Shown: positions 1 to 11,765, counted from the first letter of the stretch. The stretch is 64,000 nucleotides of DNA from Symbiodinium natans (GCA_905221605.1 CAJNDS010000125.1:162501-226500); one strand, 5' to 3'. Notes: generated by a model not told the origin, from the sequence alone. Made by a program: numbers and translations.

Positions 1-393
1 AAGCCCCCCTATCCCTAAACCCTAAACCCTAAACCCTAAACCCATAAATCCGACAAACTGTCTGAACCCTCTAGGACAAAGCTCCCTGAAACAGCAGACA
101 AACCTGCCCCAGGAGCCTCAAGAAAATCTGAAACCCCCACTCCCCACCCACCTCCCTCCCCTTCAGAGTTTAGGGGTTAGGGTTTAGGGTTTAGGGTTTG
201 GGGTTTAGCCTGACAAAAACACAACTTCGCAGGGCACCCTAGCCCGATACCTGTGTTGCCTCAAACCCTAAAGCTCCAAGACCCCTGAAAACTCCTAAAG
301 CCCCAAACCCTTACGTAGCCCTTAGAACCGTTAAAAGCTCTCTTGGAGCCTTGAGAAACCCTAAACGCCCTACAAACCCAAGCGCCCTAAAAC

Positions 394-459
394 GGCGTCC
401 TCCACGTTCGCAACCTTTGCCAGCGCGGCACCCTGCCTCTGGCTCAGCTCAAGAGCCGT
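394..459 (-). CDS. Exon-like block, coiled-coil type (TALELSQRQG...)
   Basis: On the minus strand an acceptor TTCAG is followed by 22 codons in phase 0 (starting TALELSQRQGAALAKVANVE) and then a donor GTTTTAGGG that runs straight into telomere-like sequence. Amphipathic, Ala/Glu/Lys-rich, helical in character. Family not recognised. Assignment as an exon rests on frame, splice signals and composition only. Confidence 0.4.
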
Positions 460-969
460 CTGAACCTCAGTCTTTGGCGGCCCTCTGGTGTCTCAGGGCT
501 TGGTATTTAGCGTTAGGGTCTTGGGGTTAGGGTGTTAGGGTGCAGGGTTTGGGGCAATTTAGGTTTTGGTGTTTAGAGATCTACCCACCCACCTTTTCGA
601 CCATCCCATAACATGAGGAAACCATTGTCGCTTAATGAACCGCCAACCACAGGCTCCGCAGCCTAAACCCTAGGCACAAGATACAAGTCTTGTAAAGTGG
701 GTAGAGTTTATTGAGGATACTCGGGGACAAGCTAGCCGCCTGAATTGTCTTTGCTGTTTATCAGCAACTCATCTCTCCACGCTAACCCCCAAGCCCCCAA
801 GACCCTGAACTTCTCCCCTAAACAATACACCCTAGACTTCCTAAACCCTAGCCCGAAACTCCCTAAACCCTAAACTGCAGGCTCGCCAGGGGACGGCATC
901 CGTCTCCTGCCCGGCCAACGAAGCTATCGTCTCCTTCCGGAGGATGCTGGGGGCTTGGGGCCCTCAGTG

Positions 970-1171
970 CAGCGTTTAGGGTTTAGGGTTAGGGTTTAGG
1001 GCTTAGGGCTTAGGGCTTAGGGCTTAAGGCTTAGGGCTTAGGGCTTAGGGCTTAGGGCTTAGGGCTTAGGGCTTAGGGCTTAGGGTTTAGGGTTTAGGGT
1101 TTAGGGTTTAGGGTTTAGGGTTTAGGGTTTAGGGTTTAGGGTTTAGGGTTTAGGGTTTAGGGTTTAGGGAC
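970..1171 (+). repeat. TTTAGGG array with an inner CTTAGGG block
   Basis: A tract of about 200 bp of G-strand heptamers. It starts and ends as TTTAGGG but its middle is a run of CTTAGGG units (written GGGCTTA in the other register). The clean change from one unit type to another and back suggests local slippage or conversion rather than random decay. Confidence 0.9.
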
Positions 1172-1979
1172 CTTCCAGTCGGATATTTCCTGAGGCTCTG
1201 GATGTAGGGTGTTGGGTGCAAGCCACCCAAGGCCTTCCTAATTCCACCCAGGCCAGGTTCAGGGTTTGGGGTTTGGGGTTTGGGGTTTGGGGTTTAGGGT
1301 TCAGGGTTTAGGGTTTAGGGTTGAGGGTTGAGGGTTGAGGGTTTAGGGTTTAGGGTTTAGGGTTTAGGGCTTGGGGTCGCGACACTGTCGAAGCAAGGCC
1401 GCGCATCTCATAACTCTGCAAACCCATTGCGAGCCCGAAGCCCTAAGCCCGAAACTCTACAGGTCGAATTCTAATCCCTCAAACTCTGTACGCTGAACTC
1501 AACATCCTATTCCCTTAAATGTTCTAAATCCTCCCCCTGATCCCGAAACTCTGAACTCGAAAATCCTCTGATCAGCAACTCTATACACTCAGCTCAACAT
1601 CCTAATCCCTCAAACCCCTAAATCCTCCCCCGGTTCCCGAAACTCTGAACTCGAAAATCCTCTGATCAGCTATCTATCTACTTGGGGAACGCTTCCAAAC
1701 CCAAACACCCAAACCCCAAAACCCCCCCGAATACTAGCACTCTACGCAAAACTCTACAATTCTAATCTCTGCAAACACTACGTAAGTTCATCCAAACCCC
1801 ACACCCCCCAAACCCGCAAACGACGCGAACCCCCCCACAACCAACGCAAAGCCCGCGAAGCCCGTGAACCACGCAACCCCCGCAAACCCTGTGCTCAGAA
1901 CTCTAAACCCTAAACCCTAAACCCCGAACCCTAAACCCTAAGCCCTAAACCCCTAAACCCTAAACCCTGTGCTCAGCAC

Positions 1980-2056
1980 CCTTCCCGCTTAGTGCCTCTA
2001 TGTCGGCCACCTGCTTCGACGTGGATTTCAGAGCTTGGCTTTTTCTGGCCTCGCAT
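1980..2056 (-). CDS. Exon-like block, helical (EARKSQALKSTSK...)
   Basis: Acceptor GTTCAG, 25 full codons (including EARKSQALKSTSKQVADIEA) and a donor G|GTGCTG in phase 1. Charged heptad-like pattern resembling a coiled coil. It lies between a CCCTAAA block and a TTTAGGG block. No stop in frame. Function unknown. Confidence 0.4.
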
Positions 2057-2616
2057 CTGAACTTCAGGGCTTAGGGCTTAGGGCTTAGGGTTTAGGGCTC
2101 AGGGTTTAGGGCTTAGAGTTTAGGGTTTAGGGTTTAGGGTTTAGGGGTCAGGATTTAGGGATTAGGTTAGGGTTTAGGGCTTAGGGTCTGGGGTTTAGTT
2201 TAGGTTTAGGGTTTAGGTTTTAGGGTTTAGGGTTGCTGGGTCTTAGGGTTCCCCCACAGAAGGTTGCAGCAGAAAATATTAAAACCTTTGCCACTTTTGA
2301 CCTTGAACTCCTAAACCCTACAACCTGAAACCTTTCAACCCTAAACCCTAAACCCTAAACCCTAAACCCTAAACCCTAAACCCTAAACCGATCACTAGTC
2401 ATAAACCTTTCAACCTCACAGCCCCGGGCCAGGAGCCTTTGAGACGCTAAACCCGAAAGCCTAAATGGTTGAACCCGAGGCCCTAAACTGTTCGAGCCTC
2501 AGGCCCAGCAAAAGGCTCTTGCGCCCTAAACCCTACGTACACCCTAAACCCTAAACCCTCAACCCTAAACCCCAAACCCTAAACCCCCCCCCCCCCCCCC
2601 CCCCGCCCCCCGACAC

Positions 2617-2670
2617 CTCCTCGGCCATCCGCCGGGCAGCGTCCGAAGTCTGCGCCGCCAGCGTCTCCAC
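2617..2670 (-). CDS. Exon-like block, coiled-coil type (VETLAAQTSDAARRMAEE)
   Basis: Acceptor TTCTCAG|GTG, exactly 18 codons in phase 0, donor GAG|GTGTCG. The translation VETLAAQTSDAARRMAEE is a plausible alpha-helical coiled-coil segment like its neighbours. A poly-C/poly-G run of about 20 nt begins just beyond the donor. Confidence 0.45.
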
Positions 2671-3091
2671 CTGAGAACGGGGTTCTTCAATATGGTTTCG
2701 GATTTGGGGTTACGGGTTCCGGGTTGACGGGTTAAGGGTTTAGGGTTCCGGGTTGGGGGTTTGGGGTTTGGGGTTGGGGTTGAGGGTTTAGGCTTTTGAG
2801 TTGTCAACGGTGAGTTAAGGGTGTTGAAGGGCTCTGTAATCGTTAAAAGCTCTTGAGAGTTTAGCGTGCCTAGACCCGAAACCCTAAGCTCTAAACCCTA
2901 CTAGGCAACCCTTAATAAACCCTAAATTAACCCTAAACCCTACATAAACCCTAAATAAACCCTGAACCCCGAAGAGTGGATCGGGCTTGGGTCTGTCAGG
3001 CTTCAGGGTCTGGGGTGGCGGGAAAAGTTCTTGATTGAGGGCCCACCTCAATTAAGAGGCCACTACAGGCCGCTGAGGAAGGGAGATTGAG

Positions 3092-3253
3092 GGTTTAGCG
3101 TTTAGCGTTTAGCGATTAGCGTTTAGCGTTTAGCGATTAGCGTTTAGCGTTTAGCGGCGTTTAGCGGCGTTTAGCGGCGTTTAGCGGCGTTTAGCGTTTA
3201 GCGTTGAGCGTTGAGCGTTGAGCGTTGAGCGTTTAGCGTTTAGCGTTTAGGGG
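3092..3253 (+). repeat. Variant heptamer array TTTAGCG
   Basis: About 160 bp built almost wholly of TTTAGCG, with sub-blocks of ATTAGCG, TTGAGCG and a 10-mer TTTAGCGGCG repeated four times. The same G-to-C change sits in every unit, so the variant was amplified as a block. It is not telomerase-type sequence in the strict sense. Confidence 0.9.
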
Positions 3254-3642
3254 GGCAACGCTCTGAGGTTCTTAATCGGTGTGGGGCAACAGGTTTTGCA
3301 GGGGGTTAGGGTTTGGGGTTCACAGCCTTTTTTGGGAGGAAGAAGGGGGGGGGCAGGAAAGCTTATCCGCCTACTTTCAACTGCACCCAAACCCTGAACC
3401 CCACGGCCCTGGAGCTCAAACGTCACATACAACTGGCCACTGAACCTTCCGGCCATTACGGCTCTGTCCGGTTTCGGGGCTCGTAAGTTTTACCGGGTTT
3501 ATCGGGAACCCTGAGCCCGCAAATGCAGAATAGGGTGTAGGGTTAAGGGTTTAGGGTTTAGGGTTTAGGGTTTAGGGTTTAAGGTTTAGGGTTTAGGGTT
3601 TAGGGTTATAGGGTTTAGGGTTCTGAAACCCCCCGTGCCCAC

Positions 3643-3693
3643 CCTGGAACGCAGAATTCTGAGCCCCTTGGCCTGCTTTGTCTTCATGTTCGC
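3643..3693 (-). CDS. Exon-like block with NMK motif (ANMKTKQAKG...)
   Basis: Textbook acceptor TTTCCCACCCAG|GCG, 17 codons in phase 0 (ANMKTKQAKGLRILRSR) and donor AGG|GTGGGC. The acceptor region plus AACATGAA recurs at 8,075 and 8,526, so this looks like one member of a repeated exon family. Flanked on both sides by telomere-like arrays. Confidence 0.5.
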
Positions 3694-4137
3694 CTGGGTG
3701 GGAAAGAGGCCCTAAACCCCAAACCCTAAACCCCCGAACCCTAACCCTAAACCCTAAACCCTACACCCTAAACACCCTAAACCCTAAACCCTAAACCCTA
3801 ATTAAACCCTAAACCCCAAACCCTAAACCCTAAACCCTAAACCCTAAACCCTCAGGAAGGGTGGGAGCTGCTAGCTCTCGCTTTGGGTACTTAGATGTAA
3901 GGGCCCCAAAACCCTACCCTGCGAACCCTATAAACCCTACAAACCCCATACACCCTACTACCCTTTGAACCCTGCAAAACCATGGCCCTGAACCACATGG
4001 TTTTAGGGTTTTCGGGGGTGCAAAAGAGCACCAATGCTCGCTGACATCCCTAAACCCTAAACCCTCAACCCTCAACCCTCAACCCTCAACCCTAAACCCT
4101 AAACCCTAGACCCTAAACCCTAAACCCTAAACCCTGC

Positions 4138-4200
4138 CTCCTGTACGGCTTTGTCCACGCGCGAGGACTCCACTGCCATGGACTCCAGCTTTGCGGCATC
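4138..4200 (-). CDS. Exon-like block, coiled-coil type (DAAKLESMAVESSRVDKAVQE)
   Basis: Acceptor CCAAG|GAT, 21 codons in phase 0 (beginning DAAKLESMAVESSRVDKAVQ), then a GC donor GAG|GCAGGG that merges into a telomere-like array. Helical composition like the blocks at 394 and 2,617. Confidence 0.45.
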
Positions 4201-5729
4201 CTTGGCAGGGCTGGACATAAGCGTTATAGGGCTAACCCTAAACCCTAAACCATAAACCCTAAACCCTAAACCCTATAAACCCTATAAACCCTATAAACCC
4301 TATAAACCCTAAACCCTACACCCTAAACCCTAAACCCTAAGGCTGAAAAAGACATGTTTTAGGGGCCCCAACGCATGCCTGCCTTCTGGCTGCCTCCGCC
4401 ACCGCCCCTTGCCCCACCTCCGCCCTCCCCACCCCTCCCGTTGCCCTGCTACCTGCGTTCCCATACCTCCGAAATCCACCCCACACAAGCCCTGAAGCCA
4501 AACTCTCGAAAGGCTAAACGTGCCAATGCACCAAGCCACTTAGAAGGGACCTTGCAATTTCTTTGGGGGTTATTTCGGGGCTACTTAGGTATATTGGAAC
4601 TATACGAGGTATACACAAGGGTAATATCGGGGGAATAAGACAAAGTGTTTTTTGTAGGGGTCCCTCCTTTTTATCAATCTTCAGCCTACGCCCTGAAGAC
4701 CATGAAGCCTATGCCCCCAAACCCAAATGACAAAAGCACTAAACACAACCCCCCCCCCCCCCCCACAAAAAAAAAAAAAAAAAAGAAGACCAAACAAGAA
4801 CGCGACCCAAAAACCCAAACCTTAACCCCAAAACCCCAATCACTACAAAAAAGCACCCTAAACCCTAAACCCTAAACTCCAAATCCTACACCCTAAACCC
4901 TAAACCCCAAACCCTAAACCCTAAACCAACCCTAAAGACCCTGAGGCCGGGGTCCTCGAGCACGTGGCCCTGGTGAGCCTCGGAGTCTACCCGGGGTTTA
5001 GGGTTTAGGGTTTAGGATTTAGGGTTTAGGGTTTAGGGTTTAGGGTTTAGGGTTTAGGGTTTAGGGTTTAGTTTCATGGGCCCTTAATATGGTCCTTCAC
5101 CCTCCTGCAAAGGGTTCTGGATGTATGGGCCCTTATTTGCAAGAAGGAATATAAGGGGTCTATGAGGCCGGGATTCTCAACACGCAAAGCCCTATGAAAC
5201 CCTAAACCCCCGAAACCCTCAACCCCAAAGGTTTGAGGCTTCAGGACCTAAACGTTGAAACCGCAGACTCTCCTCTATTTAGCCCGCAAAGTTGGAGCCC
5301 CAACACGTCCTTGATAGCAGGCCCAACTCTCAGAACACGCCTCTATCAACTCCGAACCCCAAACCCTCAAGCCCCCTAAACCCTCAAACTCCCTAAACCC
5401 CAAACCCCAAACCCTCAAGCTCCCTAAACCCTAAACTCTGAGCCCTGAACCCCAAACCCTCAAGCCCCATAAACCCTCAAGCTCCCGAAACCAAAAACTC
5501 TGGGACCTAAACCCCAAACCCTCAAGCCCTAAACCCTGAAGCCCTAAGCCCTTATGACCCTCAACCCTAGGGTTGAAGGAGTCTACAAAAACCCTGAAGC
5601 TTCATTAGAGGGTCTACAGGGTTTGGGGCGTAGAGGGCGTAGGGTTTAGGGGTTTAGGGTTCAGGGTTTAGGGTTTAGGGGTTTAGGGGTTTAGGGGTTT
5701 AGGGGTTTAGGGGTTTAGGGTTGAGGAAT

Positions 5730-7110
5730 CCCCGGAGCCCGAACCTCACCAAGCTGCGTGAATCTGGGCCCGGCGTTCGCTCGACGCCGCCCTGGGAAAG
5801 ATTGAACAAAACTCCACGCGCGCGCGCGAGCTCGAGGCTTCGGGCGTTCGAGCGTTGCAGGGGCTCGAGGGCTGGGAACTTCGTTCTTGTGGGGTTAGTG
5901 CTTCAGGGTTGCCTCAAGAGCCCAAAACCTCCTTCTTTTGCAACCTCCCAAAAAAGTCTACAAGGAGTTCTACACGAAGAACTTACAAAAATGCAGGTTT
6001 TGGGTTCTTGAGGTGAAGGCTTCGCACCCAATTCTCCAAACTAGAACTCGCAAGGCCAGCGTGAGGGGAGGCCATGCCAAACGTAGGTCGCTGTCCGAAA
6101 CCCAAACCCTAAACCCGAAACCCTGAAGCCTGAACCCGAATAAGCCTGGTTGTTGTTGGGTTTGGGGTTTGAGGTTTGGGGTGGGTTCAGGGTCTTCGGA
6201 TCCGTCCTGTTCGCATCTGAGGCTGCCTGTTCCGCGTCACCTGGTGGGGAGGCTGCGCAGCATGTAAGGGTCGAAATCGGGTTTAGGGTTTAGCGCTTAG
6301 GGCTTAGGGCTTACGGTTTGGGGTTTAGGGTTTGGGGTCTTAGTGTTTAGGGTTTAGGGCTACATGGTCCCTTCGTCTTGGCCCTGAAAAAAGGTACCCC
6401 TTACTTTCCCCCTTATCTACCCTACACAAATAAGGGCCCATATAAGCCCTAGCGCCTGAAACCCAGAGCCTCGGTTTAGGGGTTTAGGGTTTTAGGGGTT
6501 TAGGGTGTTGGGAGTTTAGGGGTCCAAAGGTTTTGGGGTTTATATAGGGGTTCAGGGGTTGAAAAACAATAGAAGCATGACAATGGTCAATAGTCAGAGT
6601 TAATCATAACAATAACAGCCACAATCACAATCGCAATAGCAAGAACAAGTGAAAAAAGATGATGGCGGGCAAGCTAACACAACTTACCTTATGTCTCTCA
6701 ACCGCAACCCAGCAAAACCTTTGATACGGGCATAAGGTTCAGGAATTTTAGGGGTTTAGAGTTAGGGATTTCAGGACTGAAGGTGCCGGATGCAAGATCC
6801 AAGGGCTTCAAGGTGGCTGACACCCTGGCTTTAGGGTTCGGGGTTTAGGGTGTTGTTATGGGATTCTACCCTCGGCCTCCCCGGGTAGCATAGGATCCTA
6901 GGTGTTTTTTGGTGCTTAAGAAGCCCGAAGCCTGAAAACCCTACAACTTGGGATGCTCCCCCTTACAGCCCTAAATAGGGAATATCATCGGGGGTATTAT
7001 CATCCCTATGAAGGACGGCTAGTAGAAGGGGGAGAACAGGAAAACTTTCACTGTCGAGCTGCTCGTGGTGTCGATGAGCACTCTGTTGGTGCTGAAGAGG
7101 TGCTGCCTTG
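5730..7110. other. Unique and sparsely repeated stretch
   Basis: GC-rich unique sequence to about 6,260, then scattered telomere-like units. From about 6,560 to 6,700 there is an A-rich, non-repetitive stretch. No convincing exon with both splice sites was found. Confidence 0.4.
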
Positions 7111-8029
7111 GGCTGGTTTTAGGGTTTAGGGTTTAGGGTTTAGGGTTTAGGGTTTAGGGTTTAGGGTTTAGGGTTTAGGGTTTAGGGTTTAGGGTTGAGG
7201 TTTCGGGTTTAGAGTTTCGGATTTAGGGTTTAGGGCTTAGGGTAGTTTCTTGGCCCTTACTATGGTCCCTTACCTCCTTTAAAGGGTTCTGACGTATGCT
7301 CTTAATTCGTATGGGGTACATAAGGCGTAAAAAAGCAGCACCTGTTTAAGGGCCCATACTAAGGGACCATGCAACAGCCCTTAGAGGTTTGAGCCGGGCG
7401 AAGCCTGGGGGTCCCACAAAAAGGTTTCGGGCTTAGGGCTTAGGGTTGAGGGTATAGGGCTTAGGTCATGCTTGGGTTTTAGTTTAGGCTTTCGGGTTAG
7501 GGGCTTGAGGTTTGGGGAGAAGTGTCCTAGAAACCAAGTTCGCGGTTTGGGGGTTTGGAGGGCCCTAAAGCGCTTCAGCCCACGAAAGCGCCTGAAGCCT
7601 TGCAGCCCCTAAAGGCCCCTAAACCCTAAACCCTAAACCCTAAACCCTAAACCCTAAACCCTAAACCCTGAACCCAGAACCCAGAACCCAGAAGCCAAAG
7701 CCTTGAACCCCCTCACGAATTAAGCTCGAAACCCTAGCCCCCTACGCACCCCCCTAGAACTAAACCCTAAAGCCCCTTAAACTTCAAGCTCTAATCCTAA
7801 ACCCTAAACCCTAAACCCTAAACCCTAAAACCCTACAACCCGAAACCCTAAAACCCAAACCAACCCGAAACCCTAAGCCATGGCACCTAACAAGGAGCTC
7901 GAATCCTAAACCCCAAATCCGAAACAAGCTAAGCCCTAAACCTTAAACCCCAAACCCTAAACCCTAAACCCTAAACCCTAAACCCTAGCTCCCAACCTAG
8001 CAAGTTTTCTCTCGGGCCGAAGGGCTCGG

Positions 8030-8075
8030 CTCCCCAGGTGTCGCTGGCCAGCTGCACCGCTTCCCGCTTCATGTT
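8030..8075 (-). CDS. Exon-like block with NMK motif (NMKREAVQLASDTWG)
   Basis: Acceptor GTTCCCACCCAG|AACATGAAG is almost identical to that of the block at 3,693. The frame reads NMKREAVQLASDTWG and stays open further; the 3' end is not fixed because no good donor is obvious. Likely the same exon family as 3,643-3,693. Confidence 0.4.
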
Positions 8076-8484
8076 CTGGGTGGGAACAGTTAGGGTTTAG
8101 GGTTTAGGGTTTAGGGTTTAGGGTTTGGGGTTTAGGGTTTAGGGTTTAGGGTTTAGGGTTTAGGGTTTGGGGTTTGGGGTTTGGGGTTTAGGGTTTGGGG
8201 TTTAGGGTTTTATGGTTTAATTAGGGCTTAGGGTTTAGGGTTTAGGATTTAGGGTTTAGGGTTTAACTAGGGTTCAGGCACTTGGTTTTGCGTGCAGGGT
8301 TCAGGATTCAGGGTTTTGGGTAATCCTCCCCTAAGATTAAACGACAATAGTGGGAGCATCGAATGTTCGCAGGGGGTGGGGTGAATATTCGGGGGGAGGG
8401 GAATACGTTTCTTAAGAGAAGGATGCTAAACCCTAAACCCTAAACCCTAAACCCTAAACCCTAAACCCTAGGGTCTAGAGCTCA

Positions 8485-8526
8485 GCGGTTCGGGCTTCGG
8501 GTCGTCGAAGATTGCTGGTTCATGTT
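8485..8526 (-). CDS. Exon-like block with NMN motif
   Basis: Third example of CCCAG|AACATGAA, reading NMNQQSSTTRSPNR before a stop. It may be a degraded or differently ended family member. The 3' end is uncertain. Confidence 0.3.
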
Positions 8527-9331
8527 CTGGGCGGTCGTAAGGCCCTGAAGGATCCTTATTATGGCTAGAGGTCTGCGAAACCCAACCAGCACCACATAAG
8601 ACCCCCTAAACCCTAAACCCCAAACCCCAAACCCTAAACCCTAAACCCTAAACCCTAAACCCTAAACCCTAAATCCTAAACCCTAAACCCTAAACCCTAA
8701 ACCCTAAACCGGTGAGGGTGGTGTGTGGGGGGATGGAGGGTTCGTCCCGGCAGTTTGCGGTATCAATCGGATTTCGGTTTTGGGTTTCAAGTTTATGGGT
8801 CTTGGCTTAGCTGCTTTGGGTCCCAAACAAGCCTAAACCAATCTGAACCATAACTCCAACCTGAAGAAATGCAAGCCTACTGTGTTGTAGGCTCTTGGTG
8901 CAAAACCCTCATAGGATTCCTAGGAAACCTACATAAAAGTAGGTTTTGGGGTTCTTAGACCTCAAAACCCCCTCCCCACCCTCAGCACGCACTGAAACGA
9001 AACCCTAAACCCGAAACCCTAACACCCATGCCTCTACCCAGACCCCTGGAAGATTTAGTTGGGGAGGGTCAAAAGAAGTACTTCATGCGCCTCCGGAAGC
9101 CAAAGCCACAAAGAGCCCTCTCCGAAACCCTAAACCCTAAACCCCAAACCCTAAACCCTAAACCCTAAACACCAAGGCTGCATGGCAGAGGCCTGCGACC
9201 CTTGTGCCCCTTTTCCCCCAAAAGCCCCTTAAACCCCTAAACCCTAAACCCTAAACCCTAAACCCTAAACCCTAAACCCTAAACCCTAAACCCTAAACCC
9301 TAAACCCTACCCCCGATCGCGAACCCTGAGC

Positions 9332-9368
9332 CCTTGGGGCAAGCGGCGGCCACTTCGAGCTGCGCCTC
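9332..9368 (-). CDS. Short exon-like block (EAQLEVAAACPK)
   Basis: Acceptor ATCCTGCAG|GAG, 12 codons, possible GC donor G|GC in phase 1. Very short, so confidence is low, but position and composition match the neighbouring blocks. Confidence 0.3.
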
Positions 9369-9738
9369 CTGCAGGATCTGGTTTGGGGTTTAAGGTTTAG
9401 GGTTTAGGGTTTAGGGCTTAGGGTTTAGGGTTTAGGGTTTAGGGTTTAGGGTTTAGGGTTTAGGGTTTTTGGTTTAGGGTTTAGGGTTGTGTGATCGCTG
9501 CCTGCCCCCCTTTTCCTTGCCACTGTCTTTTCGAGCCCCAAAACCTTGAACCCCCCGCAAGAGAAAAACGCCCTCTACAGGGTTTACGGCCCCCCAAGAA
9601 GCCTAGACCCTCAACCCCAAACTCTAAACCTTGAACCCTAACCCCTAAGCCCTAAACCCTGAACCCTAAACCCTGAGAACCCTAAACCCTAAACCCCAAA
9701 CCCTGAACTCTGAGCCTACGGGGTGGGCACTCCTTCAC

Positions 9739-9810
9739 CGCCTGGTTCGCAATCAGGCCCACAACCGAGCCATCAAGCTGCGAGTCCATCCTTCCAGATG
9801 CATCAGTAAG
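9739..9810 (-). CDS. Exon-like block (LTDASGRMDSQLDGSVVGLI...)
   Basis: 24 codons in phase 0 from an AAG acceptor to a donor GCG|GTGAAG. Reads LTDASGRMDSQLDGSVVGLI and continues four residues. Not repeat-derived. No family recognised. Confidence 0.35.
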
Positions 9811-9821
9811 CTTCGGGCGCA

Positions 9822-10078
9822 GGGTTTAGGGTTTAGGGTTTAGGGTTTAGGGTTTAGGGTTTAGGGTTTAGGGGTTAGGGGTTAGGGGTTAGGGGTTAGG
9901 GGTTAGGGGTTAGGGGTTGGTGGTTTGGTGTTTGGGGTTTGGGGTTTTTGGGGTTTGTGGTTTGGGGTTTTTGGGGTTTTTGGGGTTTGGGGTTTGGGGT
10001 TAGGGGTTTGGGTTTTGGGTTTGGGGTTTGGGGTTTGCGGTTTGGGGTTTGGGGGTTTGGGGGTTTGGGGGTTTGGGC
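9822..10078 (+). repeat. Mixed TTTAGGG / GGGGTTA / TTTGGGG array
   Basis: Starts as canonical TTTAGGG, passes to a block of GGGGTTA units, then becomes T3G4-like (TTTGGGG) with occasional longer units. Both strands read as low-complexity open frames here (Asn-Pro-Lys or Gly-Val-Trp rich); I treat those as artefacts of the 7-mer. Confidence 0.85.
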
Positions 10079-10617
10079 GACGGTTGCCTAAGGGTTTCAA
10101 GGGTCTGAGGTTTGGGGGAGTTAGGCATTTAGGGTGCATGATGTTGGGATTTGGCCTGTGAGGTTTTGAGGGCTGTTGAGGGTTTGGCCGGCTAAGCAAG
10201 AGAGCCCAACACCATCTAAATCGAAGAACCTACCTGAGATCAGAGTTTTTGTGACTTTGCACATTTTCTTGGGCTCGACCCTAAAACCTCAATCCGCAAC
10301 CCTAATTAAACCCCGAAAAGCAACCCTCCAGGCCCACGTGTGCTCTTTGGGCTTTCGGGTTTGGGGGTTAGGTTTGGGGTTTAGGTTTGGGGTTAGGGCT
10401 TAAGCCTTACCCAAAGCCCTCCAACCCGGAACAGACCCCTCAGCCCTAGAGCCGCCCTTGTGGGGTGGGGGAAGAACAGCCCAAAACCCCCAAGCCCTAA
10501 CCCGTAAACCCCAAACCCTGAACCTTTCATGGGTTTAGGGTTTAGGGTTTAGGGTTTAGGGTTTAGGGTTTAGGGTTTAGGGTTTAGGGTTGAAGGTTTA
10601 CCCCAGACCCCCCTCCC

Positions 10618-10677
10618 CTCGAAGCCGACGAGGCGCGACTTGGCGGCGCGTTCCGCAGCGGTGCTGCGGTCGAGGGC
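10618..10677 (-). CDS. Exon-like block, helical (ALDRSTAAERAAKSRLVGFE)
   Basis: Acceptor CAAAACAG|GCC followed by ALDRSTAAERAAKSRLVGFE in an uninterrupted GC-rich frame. Ala/Arg/Glu-rich helix. The downstream boundary is uncertain (GT or GC donors are both possible). Confidence 0.4.
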
Positions 10678-10724
10678 CTGTTTTGACTATAGGGGTCGTT
10701 GAGGCCATGTAGGGCTTTGGGGGT

Positions 10725-10987
10725 GTAGGGTTTAGGGTTTAGGGTTATAGGGGTTTAGGGGTTTAGGGGTTTAGGGGTTTCGGGGTTCGGGGTTTAGGGG
10801 TTTAGGGGTTATAGGGGTTTAGGGGTTTAGGGGTTTAGTGGTTTCGGGGTTTCGGGGTTTAGGGGTTTAGGGGTTTAGGGGTTTAGGGGTTTCGGGGTTT
10901 CGGGGTTTAGGGGTTTAGGGGTTTAGGGGTTTAGGGGTTTCGGGGTTTCGGGGTTTAGGGGTTTAGGGGTTTAGGGGTTTAGGGGAT
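10725..10987 (+). repeat. 8-mer TTTAGGGG array with 48-nt higher-order repeat
   Basis: Units here are 8 nt (TTTAGGGG), not 7. From about 10,842, pairs of TTTCGGGG recur at 10,842/10,850, 10,890/10,898 and 10,938/10,946. That is a 48-nt higher-order unit of two TTTCGGGG plus four TTTAGGGG, present three times. Confidence 0.9.
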
Positions 10988-11666
10988 TAGGTCTGCAGGC
11001 TTGTACGGTTGTAGGGTTTGCAGAGTTTATGGCTGTAGGGTCTTATGGCTGTAGGATTGTAGGGCCGTCAAGGGATAGGTTTGGGCTTCGGGGGGGGTTA
11101 TAGTTTGCAGCTGCTCTTCGCGATGAATACTTCGGGTTACGACACCTCCCACACAAGGAACCAAAACCTCCAAAGCCTAAACCTCAAACCCTAAACCCTA
11201 AACCCCTAAACCCTAAACCTCTATATAAGCCAAAAAGCAACCTCAGAAGCCCTCAACGAAGCTAAAATTGATGCCCGACGTCCTGAAGCCCAAACTTACC
11301 GGTCCCTTCACACAAAAAGGGCTTAAGCTTTCTGACTCCAGGCACTAGAGGCTATCCTTTCGGCTTGCTATATAAGGACTCTAAACCCCAAGCCCTAAAC
11401 CCTAAAGCCAGACGCTAGACCCTTCACCCTAAACCCAAATTACCCTAAACCTTACTCACCTAGCAGAAGGAAAGCCCCGACCTCGCTTCGTCCCCTAAAG
11501 CCCCTGAACCCCGCCGGCCACCGAACCCTGGGCTTAGGGCTTCGGGGCTTTAGGAGTTTTTGGGCTTTAGGGTCTTGGGGTTTTGTTTGGAACTTTGTCA
11601 ACTTGGCCCTCCCCCCCCCCCCCTGCCCGGGACCCCCCCTCAAACCCTAAACGGCCCTATATAAAC

Positions 11667-11726
11667 CCCACGTGGCATAGCCTGGGACTCCTCCGCACTC
11701 GCGTTCGCGCTCTGCTGCAGCTTGCC
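11667..11726 (-). CDS. Exon-like block (GKLQQSANASAEESQAMPRG)
   Basis: Acceptor GCTACCCAG|GGC, exactly 20 codons in phase 0 (GKLQQSANASAEESQAMPRG), donor GGG|GTTTAT. Lies between a CCCTAAA tract and the long TTTAGGG array at 11,766. One of the cleanest examples of an exon between telomere-like repeats. Confidence 0.5.
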
Positions 11727-11765
11727 CTGGGTAGCATCGTGACTGAGGTTTTTGGGGGTTTGGGG

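Noticed and set aside
1-60. Left edge as a true chromosome end
   Set aside because: Only a few units are present at the edge, and arrays in both orientations continue for 25 kb; no terminal array can be inferred from the window.
9903-10199. Asn-Pro-Lys-rich and Gly-Val-Trp-rich frames across the TTTGGGG array
   Set aside because: Pure consequence of the 7-mer repeat, which has no stop in some frames.
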